Positions 1 to 12,200 of a DNA stretch of 64,000 nt are shown here, one piece after another (the stretch's first letter is position 1; each line of letters opens with the position of its first letter). Origin of the DNA: Manihot esculenta (lineage: Eukaryota; Streptophyta; Magnoliopsida; Malpighiales; Euphorbiaceae). The DNA lies in contig NC_035170.2 in the NCBI RefSeq assembly GCF_001659605.2, forward strand, positions 7,881,001 through 7,945,000. The letters are read 5' to 3'. The notes under the pieces were generated by a model. The model was not told where the DNA came from. It was given only the letters and a program-made list of their open reading frames with translations, and made no database searches. The position numbers and the translations under genes are program-made.

Positions 1-152
1 CTGTCCCACCCCTTAAAGATGAATTTGGTTATATAACTCACAAGTGGATTGCCCACATGCCAAGGTTTTTAAACTGTGCAAGATTATAAGTGTCAAGATA
101 CTAACATAAACCTACACATTTTGGAAATGAAAAATCATGTGTGACTTGTTAC

Positions 153-264
153 CTCTGATACATAATGCATCAGCATATTTTCAATTCCAGATTTCAGAGT
201 GACTGATGAGCTTGGACAACCGCTACATGCTCCTTGCATTCTCAATTTGACTATTCCAGTTTCT
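153..264 (-). CDS. NFU4/NFU5-like: NFU exon 5 (Fe-S binding CxxC motif)
   Basis: It codes [20 protein letters not shown] and then [17 protein letters not shown]. The two Cys of CSGC are the cluster ligands. The acceptor is CTTTAG at 270-265 and the donor is GAG/GTAACA at 152. I find no recognisable coding sequence in 1-150, so the terminal exon is outside the window. Confidence 0.92.
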
Positions 265-3200
265 CTAAAGAAAGACCAACCAATTTTCCAATAAATGGTA
301 AAGAAAAATGTGGATTATAACTCAATCAAATGAAGGAAACCTACAGATCAAATCCCCGATACTCAATATCCCCACCATCATCTTGCACTGCTGGTCGAAT
401 ACGAGTTTCTAGCAGCTCTTTAATCATTGCAACTGTTTCTGAATCATCCTGCATTAGACCACATGAATATTTTTATACTGGAAGTATATAGAGAAGTAAA
501 TAGTGAAATATAATAATTCAAAAATGAGCAATTAAATCCACCAAAGTTCACTCATAAATAACTGTTGTTTTATTTAGATACTTGTGCAGTGATAAACTAA
601 TTTATATTTCAGGTAGTGGAAAGTGAGCAAAGAAAATTAAAAAATAAGTTTAAAAAGAGAACTCAAAAATAAAAACTCTGTTGAACTTTCTCTATGGGCA
701 CAAGATGGATGAAAACAGCAAAGATCCCACAGACAAAATTAAAGCAGCCTGAGAGGAGGATATTAGTAGCCACTAATGAGATGGCTCAATAAATAACTAC
801 TGTTACTTTTACCTATCATCCCTCAACTTTAGGGATTGTTTCTCTTTCGTCACTCCAATTAACTTTGTTTCAGAGAAAATACAAATGACCTGCAATGTTT
901 CCAGACAACAAGTAAATAAACATTTTGCCTCCTCTTCCCAAAAAGAAATCACCATTTTATTCCTCATCCTTTTCTTTCTCCCTCAAATTCTTAATTTATT
1001 TTGGTCAAATTAATTAATAATTATTTACTAACAAAACTACTTTATTTTTAATAAAATTTGTATTTATTAAATTATTGAGAAAATGATTTATTAATTTATA
1101 TTTTCTATTTTTATTAATTTATTGTGATCAGTTTAATTTTTATTTAAGTTTAATTTATTTTATTTTATAAAATTTAGAAATTAATTTAAATATTTTATCA
1201 AAATGTTAATTTTCATTAGAAAATTAGTTTTAAAATCTGTATTCTATTTGAAAAATGAATAAATAAAATTTATTTTAAAACTTATTTTTAATGAAAATTA
1301 ACATTTTATCTAAAATTTAAATTTATTTTAAAATGTTATAAAATTAATATTAAAGTTTCATAAAAAAAATTCAATTAATAATAATATAGAAAAAAATAAC
1401 AAATAATAAATAAATTTCTATTTCAATTAATTTGCTTATAAGAAATTAAGAATGTGAGAGAGGGAAAAGAAATTAAGAATGTGGGAAAAAGAGAAAAGAA
1501 AGACAGGGGAAAGAAGGTAAATGGTTTCCTTTTTGAAGGAGATTAGTAAAATTGTAATTCTATCTTTTTTACTTGACAACCTGCTCTTGCAGGTTTATGA
1601 AATTTTCTGAAATAAAATTAAAGTTCAGTTGACTTTTTTGGTGGCCAATTGAAGCCGAGCAGAAACAAAACAACGGGAAACTGAGGGACCATGTATAAAA
1701 GTAACCCTCAATAACAGCAACTACATTAGCAAGTGTGACAATTTGATCTAAATTAGTATGGTTCTTCACTTTATGCCAATGCATCCATGTGTAATTGGGG
1801 ACAATCCTCCAAACACACGGAAAAATTATAGGAATGTCATGTTTAAGGACATGGTTATGTACTTGAAACTTTTAGGATGGAGGCAATATTTAGATTTAGG
1901 AAGCAATAGCGCTTTGAAGAATTCATGTGAAAAGGCCACATGAATTAAGTTTTTGGGTGGGTGCAACAATTAGACTAGGGAGACAAATATGCAAATTTTG
2001 CAAAACTGAAGTCCAGTTATGAACGGTCAGGTGGACAATTAGCGACCAAATATATTATCTGCTAAAAATGTTTGCCCGTACATTTTTGCATCACAATATG
2101 TTCATCAAATTCAGGATTAAAAATGAAAAATCCAAATTTTTGGTTTAATTCCTATCAATTTTTACATACACATACACAACCTTCAACGTTGGCGTCAATT
2201 ACAGCCAGATGTTGTTCTTCCCTCTCGGCTGCCCTTACCCAATTACTAATGGATAGGACGAGAATCGCAACGCTCGCTCTCCTTCACTCCATTGCTATTC
2301 CTAAATTTTAAGTTGAAAATAACTTCTTATCAATTCAAATATAATGGTACACTAAAAAGGAAGGAAGAATGGAAAAACAAAGAAGGGTCAAACTACACCT
2401 ATTTAAATGTAAATTTAAATTTTGGCTCACTTTCATTTCTCATGTCATTTGCTCTCTGTATTTCTTGTAAATTTTTATTAGTATTTTTTATTTCCCATTT
2501 TCTTCATCGTTCTTCTCCCGCACACCCACCCTCCCCTTTTCTTCCCTCTTCTCTCTCAATTTCCTCATTCGTTTAAAGGAAGCCTAAAAGGAAACTCAAA
2601 ATAGAAAGAAGTGAGCAAAAAAAGGTTACGATAGATTATTATGCAGCAAATAACCTTCAATTTATTAGGTCAATAACCCAAAGCCACGCAACATAGCTTG
2701 AGATACTTTGGGGTTAGGGTTTATGGGAGAATGACACAGGGTGAAAGAGCAACAAATAATGCCACAACCTGTCTAAAACTAAATACCCTTGATTCCACAA
2801 GGAAAATAAATTTGAGAGTAAATTAGAGTGTAAAAGCGTGTGTCTAGTTAGACTGTCTCTTTGCTTGCTACATAAAATACGTTAATATTAGAAATACCTT
2901 AATTTGATTGGCTCATCAGTCATCACTCATGCAAGTCTAAATGCAGTTCTGGGGGCTCCTTTCCTTAGGGCATGCATTTTTACAGATAATCAATCAAGAT
3001 TTCAAGATTCCAAGCGGATCTGCACCCGCGGGGATGTCACTACTTCCATGAGAACATCATATAGTCTTATCCATGGTAATTTTTCCCTCTCTCTCTCTCC
3101 CTCTCAAATGTCGCTAGTAATGCTATATAATCTTATCCAATGGTTTTTTCATTCTCTCTCTCTCTCTATTATTTTTTGAGTTGGATGGAGCGAGGCAAGG

Positions 3201-6200
3201 AGTGCACTTTTTTGGAATTTGAGCATAGGACTATGACACACTAGCATTAACACCATGAAACAATTTAAACTAGCAAAGTAAATGTGATTGGTTAAATACT
3301 ATCTCTTTGTCAAATTATGTCTTTGTTCAAAGCAGAATAAGTCAACTCTTATCTTATCTGATTATTTTGCCCACAAGTAAGCTCCAATCAAGTGAAAAAT
3401 CAACTTAACTAAGATGTAAAAGCTTCAAATCCAATCAAGAGATGAAATAATACACCAAAATAACTTGATTAATATACCTCATGAATAGCTGTGTCCTTTG
3501 CTGCTGCAGTTTCTGAGTCTAGAAACAATGGTTGCCCAGAAGAATAAAAGTCCATGATTGCTGCAAATATTTCAGGCTTTAGGAAATCCCAGGAAGCATC
3601 ATCTGACTTTGTTACAGTTACAAAATCAGATCCAAAGAAAACTCGAGAAATTCCTATAGAAGAGAAAAGAAGGTTAAGCACAGAATTTTAACTAACAGAA
3701 TCAGTCACAACGCAGCAGGATCAGACCAAATTGGCTGCCTGTGAAAATTTAAAAGATTAACAAAGTAGCTTAAATCAACATTAAACCAAAAATTAACTCA
3801 AGGATGAAAAATATTAGCATAAGAGTTGTGGACGGATTTGTGGGGAAGAGGTACCAGCAGCAACATTCAATTCAGAATAAGGAAGGATGTGTTAAAGCAG
3901 GATCCAACAATATAGCAGAAAGAGAAATTACGGGGATTAGGATAGAATTAGAGAAGAAGAAGAAGAATGTTAGGGAAGAGAATAGAGAAGAGAAATAAGA
4001 GAAAAGCGGGCTGTAATTGGTTGGTAATTCTCAATGCCTTTACATGCGAGTATAGCTGCTATTTATACTATTCTACCAGCTGTCAAAACAGAAACAGCTG
4101 TATTAGTAGTTAGTTATAACAACAATACACTCTAGACACTTCTATTCTTTCTCTTATTCAGCCTACATTTCTTTCTATAATATGTGACAATACCCCCTGC
4201 TTTTGAGCTTTCTTGACCCCAAGAAAGGGTGTTATGAGGAAACTGAGCAGTAATGAATGCCCTATCTTCCCAAGTAGTATCTTCTATAGGTAAACTGTAC
4301 CGTGAGGCCCTGTTCCACCTATTCTCTTCCCCTGAGGATGATTCTGGTTCACAAGACTAATTCAGGGGCTACAATTACTAGATTGTCCTGCAGCTTTGAC
4401 AATTCTGCAGTGACACTCACCTTATCTCTCACCTTCTCTTTGAGCATAGACACATAAAAAACAAGGAGAATAGAAGAACCAGTAGGTAGTTCCAATTTAT
4501 ATGCTACCTTCCCAATCCTTGTAGTGATCTTATAGGGCCCATAGCATTTAGCAGACTGTTCAAGAGAGTGTGTCAGAGCCAAGGATGACTGCAGCTTCAA
4601 ATACACCAAGTCACCCACAGAAAATTCCCTTTCTGTCCTCTTTTTGTCAGCTTGTTGCTTCACACTGTTTTGAGCCTTTTATAAGTTCTCCCTAAGAAGT
4701 TAAGATTGCTGCTGCCTGTCTTGCAAAAATTGATTTTCTGCCTCAACAGCTATGTTATTAAGCAACTGAATAGGAAAACTTGGAGGAGGGCACCCATAGA
4801 GTGCTTGAAAGGGAGACATTTTGAAGGCACTGTTGGCGAAGAGTTGTACCCCCACTCTGCCATAGGAAGCCGATGAACCCAAGTATGTACAATGCATCTG
4901 AGATAATTCTCTAAACATAGATTGACTCTCCCAATTTGGCCGTCAGATTGAGAATGATAGGCTGAACTGAAGGCTAATTTAACTCCCAAGCATTTAAATA
5001 ATTCCTGCCAAAACAAGCTGGTAAAAATTTTATCTCAGATGGCAGCACCTTTCTCCGGAAGAAGCTACCTGAGAGGACCGATCCTTCATGATCGCACAAT
5101 TTCCAGACTTTGCACATTCCTTGGGACAAGAATGTACTCAAGGAGGGGGTATTATTACATATAAGAGGACTAGATATAGGAATAAGCAATAGGCTAAGTT
5201 GGTGGAAACAATTATTCTAATTCTCTTGTCTATAAACAGATGAATAAGGCCTATACAGGGCATACATAATCAATAAAGCCAATATTTCTCTTTCTATCTC
5301 TCTCTCTCTAATTCTTCTATTTCTCTCTCTCTTCTTCTCTCAAATTCCCTCTCAATTCTACTAAATTTTTGTAACTGTCAGATCTGTTAGGTTAACATCT
5401 AACAGAAAATTACGGGGATTAGGATAGAATTAGAAGAATGTTTGGGAAGAGAATAGAGGAGAAATGAGAGAGAAGCAGGCTGTAATGGTATTGGTAATTC
5501 TCAATGCCTTTACATGTAAGTATAGCTGCTATTTATACTATTGTAACAGCTGTCAAAATAGAAATAGTTGTATAGTAGTTAGTTATAACAACAATACGCT
5601 CTAGACACTTCTATTCTCTCTCTTATTTAGCCTATACTTATTTCTATAATACGTGACAAGATGATGTGGCAGCACTTTCTTTTATTATTACTAAGCATTT
5701 TATTAGTATTATCTTTATGCTTGTAAGTATAGCAACTTCCACAAGTTTAGAATTCTTTCACTTTACAAATTTAATCTCTCTATTAATAAAGTGTAATAAG
5801 ATAAGGAATAACTGGGCAATTTCGGTATATTTCTCCATTGAAGTAAGTGGGTATATATACAAATTACAAGACCTTGTTAAGGCAACTCCTAATAATCCTC
5901 TATCAATCAATTAGCCTATGATTATGTAATCACCTATAATTATATACCGATTATGTTCACACTCTAACACTCCCCCTCAAATTGAATCATAGATATTTAT
6001 CATACCCAACTTATTAGAAAGCCCATTTAAAGCTTTGGTGAGTAGATCACCCAGTTGCTCTCCTGTCTTCATATAACTGGTAGAGATTAAATTTTTTTGA
6101 ATCTTACTTCAATATGCTTAGTCCGTTCATGGTATACTGAATTGAAAGCAATGTGAAGAGCAGCCTGATTATCACACCAAAGTTTCGCGGGTGATGCAAC

Positions 6201-9200
6201 ATCATACCAACTTCCTTCAGCAGATAATTTATCCACAGAATCTCACAAGTGGATTGAGCTATGGCCCTGTATTTTGACTCGGCACTAGATCTGGATACCA
6301 CATTTTGCTTCTTACTTTTCCAAGACACTAGATTTCCTCCAATAAATACACAGTAGCCTGTAATCGACCTTCTATCACTTTTGAATTCCACCCAGTCAAC
6401 ATCAGAAAAACACTCAAGTGCAGCATGTCCATAATCTTTGTAGAGTATACCAAGTCTAGGAGTCCCTTTTCGATAACATAGAATTTGTTCTAGAGCGGCC
6501 CAATGTTTCACCGTAAGTGCAGGTATGAACTGTCTTACAACACTTACTGCAAAAGCAATATCTAACCGAGTCATCACCATAAGGTAGTTCAGCTTTCCAA
6601 CTAAACTCCTGTACCTCTCTAGATTATCATAAGGGTCTCCGTCATCTTTTGTAAGACATATATTAGGAATCATTGATGTGCTACATGGTTTAGCTCCTAT
6701 CTTCCCAGTTTCTGCAAGTAAATCAAGGACATAATTCCTATGAGATAGGAGAATTCCCCTTTTACTCCTCAAGATTTCGACTCCTAAGAAATACTTAAGC
6801 TGACCCAAGTCTTTGGTATGAAAACTCGCATGCAAGTAGTTTTTGAGAGAAGAGATCCCTGTACTATCATTCCCTGTAATGACAATATCATCAACATATA
6901 CAACAAGGAGAATAATACTAATATCTGAATTTCTATAAAAGACTAAATGGTCACACTGACCTTTTCTCAACCCAAATTTTTGAACTTCACTGAACTTGTC
7001 AAACCATGCACAAGGACTCTGCCTCAAACTATACAAAAATTTCTTCAAATGGCAGACTTTCCCATACTCCCCCTGAGCAACAAACCCTGGTGGTTGCTCC
7101 ATATACACCTCCTCTTGGAGGTCACCATGTAAAAGTGCACTCTTGATATCTAATTGGTGTAAAGGCCAATGCTGAGAAGCAGGTAGGGAGATGAATAGGC
7201 GAACTGAGGTCATTTTTGCTACAGGAGAAAAAGTGTCAGAATAGTCAACGCCGTAGGTTTGGGCATAACCTTTGGCGACAAGACAGGCCTTAAGCCTTGC
7301 TATGAAGCCATCTGGATTGACTTTGATGGCAAAAACTCATTTACAGCCCATAGCCTTCTTGCCAGAGGGTAAATCAACTAATTCCCAAGTATGATTTTCA
7401 TCTAGAGCCTTGATCTCCTCAAACATTGCATCACGCCATCCAGAATGAATCAGAGCCTCTTTAACTGTCTAAAGCAAAGAAATGAAATCTAGAGAGACAA
7501 TTAAGGAGGTAGAAGAATAAGATAGGTGATCATAAGACAGAAAGTTAGCAATAAAATAGATAGATTTACACTGTCATTACCTTTACGAAGACTACTGGGG
7601 AGGTCAAGGTCACTCGATGGTGGATTTGATGGCGAAGAAGATTCTGGTGCAGGACATGTATCATCAGGTACTGGTCTCCGAGAGTAAACTTGAATAACTG
7701 ACGGTTTAATAGGAGGCTGAGTATTAAAAGGAATGTTACCATCAGATTGTACAGCAAAAGGCATACTCGAAGAGGTCCCACCATCAGATATGATTCAATA
7801 GATAAACCACTCACCATCCTCCTATTGATCTGGAGAAGTTTCTGCAACAGGATAAAAAGGAACTTGCTCGGAAAAGACTACATCTGTTGAGACCAGATAT
7901 TTGTTGAGGTCTGAAAAGTAACATCGATACCCCCTTCTGAAGGCGAGAATATCCCAAAAAAACACACTTCAAAGTTTTAGGATCAAGTTTAGTCACATGA
8001 GGTTTGACATCCCGAACATAGCAAGTACTGCCAAACAGTCGTGATTCGAAAGAAAATAATAGCTTCTTAGGAAAGAGGACATTATAAGGAGTATTACTGT
8101 TTAGTAATGCAGAGGGCATGCGATTAATGAGAAAACATGCAGTAGAGACAGCAACGGTCCAAAATTGCTTAGGAACTTGCACTTGAAACAACAAAGCTCT
8201 AGCAGTCTCAAGAAGATGTCAATTCTTCCTTTCAGCTACCCTATTTTGAGCGGGTGTATCAACACATGATGATTGGTGAAGAATATTAGCATTGTCGCTC
8301 CGCAAAATTTGCACAGAAACATTAAATTGAGTCTTGATTTCAGCACAGAAGACAGAAAAATAAGAAAACACTTCTGAACGCTGCTTCATAAAATAAATCC
8401 AAGTCATTCTAGAGTAATAATCCACAAAAGTGATAAAATATCTGAATCCAGTCTTAGATCCAACCGGGCATGAGCCCCAAACATCTTAATGAACTAATTC
8501 AAAGCAGACTCAGCTCGTTTATTGACTCTAGGACTTAAAGAGCTTCAATGATATTTTGCAAAATCACATGACTCACATTCCAATAAAGATACCTTACGAA
8601 ATTGAGGGCATAACTTCTTCAAAACCGGTAAAGAAGGGTGTCCTATCCGACAATGTGCTTCAAACGGAGACACGACACTAGAGCAAGCAACAGACTGAGG
8701 CACCCATGCATCCAAAATGTAAAGACCCCAAATACATGTCCTTTACCAATAATCTGCTTCGTCACAAGATCCTGAACGAGACAATGATCAGGAAAAAAGG
8801 AAACACAACAATTTAAGTCTGATAAGTTTACTCACAGAGATTAAATTAAAGGTAAGATTAGGTAAACTTAGCACAGATGATAGGATAATAGAAAGAGTAG
8901 GTTTAACAGTCCCAGAACCCTCAACATTATAGGTTGACCCATCAGCTATAATAACAGGAGAAGGTGCTTTATGAGATCGAAAGCTAGTAAAAATATGAGG
9001 ATTACCTATCATGTGATCAGTCGCACCACAATCAATGACCCATTTATATGAAGAGGAAATAAGAAATGTTTTACATGTCTCAGCCGCTACCGAAGGGGTT
9101 TAGATAATTTTAATAACATGGGTCTTACTGTCAGAAACCATTTCAACCAAAACCCTATACTCCTATACCTTCAAACGAATTAAAGGAGGATAACAAAACA

Positions 9201-12200
9201 TAACCCAGTGAACAGTATCAAAAAACAACTCCACCCAACACCCAAACGGCAAACGAACCACAGATCTGACAAGAGAGCTACAAGGCGACTTCGGCGTCCT
9301 CCCTAGGTGGACGATGAGAGACAAATATTATCCTAGATGGGTAACACAAAAGCACAGGAGCCCTAAGTCTCCAAAAATTTAAAACTTGACGGGAGAGAAA
9401 AAATTAAATTTCTACGAGAATGGCTCTAATACCATGTAATAAGATAAGGAATAATTGGGCAATTTCGGTATATTTCTCCATTGAAGTGGGGCATATATAC
9501 AGATTACAAGGCATTATTCAGACAACTCCTAATAATCCTCTATCAATCAATTAGCCTATAATTATGTACGGATTATGTTCACACACTAACATAAAGCAAG
9601 CAGAATACTCTACAATTCTTGAGTTTTGACTCTCCCCAAACTGAGTCATGTGGTGTTACGAGCTCCCTCCTTCAAGCTCCTTTCATTTATTCACTAGAGA
9701 TAGTGACATGATCCTTAACACATGAGCTTCACAAATTGGTATCAGAGCCAAACATTATGAGAGATTCGACAAACTCAAACAAAGAATTGGAGATTCTTCT
9801 CCAAAGAGGAACAAGAACAGAATGAGGCAAGAGTGGTGCAAGCAGAGTTGCATATGGAGGCCAAAACAATGTAGTCGAAATTGCGGGTCGAATTCAATTA
9901 TAAAATTTATCTAACCAGGTATAAGAATTCTTAATAAGTGCCAATAGAACTTTAAAAAAAGTCTAGATGGGGGAACAAGAACCAGCAGCAACAATCAAAA
10001 TCTTGGTGTTGGGATGCAAGAGAGGAATGGAACACATCCAGTAGCTCCTCGGATGATACCTTATCAAACTAAATTGTATTTTCCAAGGATCCATTAAGCT
10101 GGCTTCAGTGATGTGAACAACTTTTCTGCAATCAAAGAACATGAGAGGAGAATAAGTTAAGGATGGCAACATTTTCATTTGTTGAGAGAGGCACAATTAT
10201 GTTTTACCAGTTGGACTAAGAGGAACTAAGAATGAATATTAATACATTTAAGGAATACTGCAATCTATGATTCAGGCCACCACTATAGACAAATTCTCTT
10301 GGTGAATTAGTCAATCTTAAACAAACTAAAATAGCAAAGGACTACCGACAAAAGTTTAAGAATTTGTTAGAACTTTAAGGCGTGTGATATGACAATCCGA
10401 ATTGATCAACAAGTGGACCTCTTCATAGTTGCTTGGCCGAAACTATCAAGTTGGATCTCGAAATGAACATCCCCTAGCTTGGTGACCGCAATGAGCGGGA
10501 TCATCTCTTGTCGCTACCTCACTTGCAAAAAAGACAATTGAAAATCAATGTCAAGAGATGTTATCTCAAGGATTGACCATTGCTCTAATTTATACATTTT
10601 TTTAACTTCACCCTATAATAGATAATAGAGTCCAAAGCAATGAAATTTATAGCAAATCTTGTGATGCCGAGTTGAATGATATATCCATATCTATGAATAT
10701 CTTCATATGATTGACTGTAATTACAAATAAATTGGGAATTTACTTTGGAATTGGAATTGTGAACGTGAATTGTGATTGTGAATTATGTTTAGCTTTAGAA
10801 TTTGATATTTGGTACTTAACTTTATTATATTTCGCTTTATTTTACTTGAATTTTAATGGATTTTTAGATCTTTATTGTTTTCTTTTTTACACCTTGCACC
10901 TAGGCTCAAGACCCCCTTTGCGCCTTGATGCATCTTGAGCATTTCAACAAATATGCAAACTGATTTTTTCTATTCAATTCGATTTGGTTGATTCTCTTAA
11001 TTGGTTACGCAGTTTCCATAAAATGTCACAAATTTGGTTTTCAATTTTTTATTTTAGTTTGGATTTTGAAATGAACTAATTGATTGAATGCTCACCCCTA
11101 AAACACCCCATATTATTCATCAATTAGCGACATAAATTCCTAAGCCAATTGTTGAGATTATTTTTGTAAATAGCCTAGAGTTATAGTGATAATTAAGGAT
11201 ATGATTGTAATGCCCGGCTAGACCCCGGCATCGGAAGTCCTACCTTCCGGCGGAATCTCCGTTGGAATCCAGAATTTCTCGGATGTCGGAGCCTTCTAGA
11301 AGGGTAAAATAAAGATTTTCTAAAATGTTTTCATATGTTTTTATGGTTTTTACGAAGAAAGAAATTGAGTTTTGAAAGAAAAGACTAAGGGGGAAAATGC
11401 CAGGTTCGGCCGCCGAACATTGGCCTCTTGCGGAGGCACCTTTGGCCCCCGAAGGTGGTCTGGCCAGCCACCTATAAAGGGCCCCTTATCCGAAAATGAG
11501 CGAGTTTTCTCTCTCTATTTTCGGGCATAGGTGAGATTTCGCCTTCCTTTGGTCGATTTGTTGTTTTCCTTCAATCTCTTCAAGTTTTTGATGAGTTTTA
11601 CTTGGTTTTTGAAGATTTTGAGCTAAAGATCAAAGTTTTGGAAGCTTGGAGACCCCGGAGCCCGTTCCTCCACATCTTCCAGTTTGGGATCGCATCTCCT
11701 CTCGATCTTTAAGAGGTCAGTGTAGATCCTCGCCTTCTTTCATGTTTTAAGTAAGTTTTAAGAAGGGTTAAGGGGTTTTTATGCATGTTTAGGCTTGTTG
11801 TTTAATGTTAGGATTTATGTACCCTTTATGTTAAATGCATGCTTAATGTGATTTTTTTGGGGTATAGGCTAGTTTTATGCCCCTATATGCTTGGAAATGT
11901 GTTTATGCATGTTTTAGAATAGTTTTGATGCTTGTTGGGTTGTTGTGGGTGGCTGGATTGGCAAGGCAGAACCGGGTTCTACCCTTTGGAAGAGCCCAGG
12001 TTCGGCCGCCGAAGCCACTTTCGGCCGCCGAACCTGCCTGGAAGCAGCTTTAGGCCGCCTAAACTCGCCCCTGAAAGTTTGGACTTTCTGCTCTAGAGGG
12101 GAGTTTCGGCCGCCAAACCTGCCCCTGAAAGTGGGTGACTTTCGGCTCTGGGGGGACTTTCGGCCGCCGAACCTGCCGCCGAAAGTGCCCTGTCCAGCCT

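Larger units (their letters stand above)
3925..5658 (-). mobile_element. Internally deleted Ty3/gypsy element with two short LTRs
   Basis: Two similar direct repeats (about 3925-4189 and 5405-5658) begin TGTCAC on the minus strand. A purine-rich tract (GCAGGGGGTA) sits just inside the left one, as expected for a 3' LTR. Between them is integrase coding only, so gag, protease and RT are lost. The outer LTR ends are approximate and I found no clear target duplication. Confidence 0.6.
5792..9591 (-). mobile_element. Ty1/copia retrotransposon, complete ends, gag largely missing (copia 1)
   Basis: The LTRs are 9591-9435 (5') and 5969-5792 (3'), starting TGTTAG and ending TTACA. A perfect 5-bp target duplication TAAAG lies at 5787-5791 and 9592-9596. 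The primer site TGGTATTAGAGCC (9434-9422) touches the 5' LTR, and the purine tract TGAGGGGGAG precedes the 3' LTR. The order protease, integrase, RT, RNase H defines copia. At 3.8 kb it is short for a copia element because gag is nearly absent. Confidence 0.9.

Noticed and set aside
1..150. Terminal NFU exon in the first 150 bases
   Set aside because: No frame shows the acidic tail expected, and no acceptor or stop fits.
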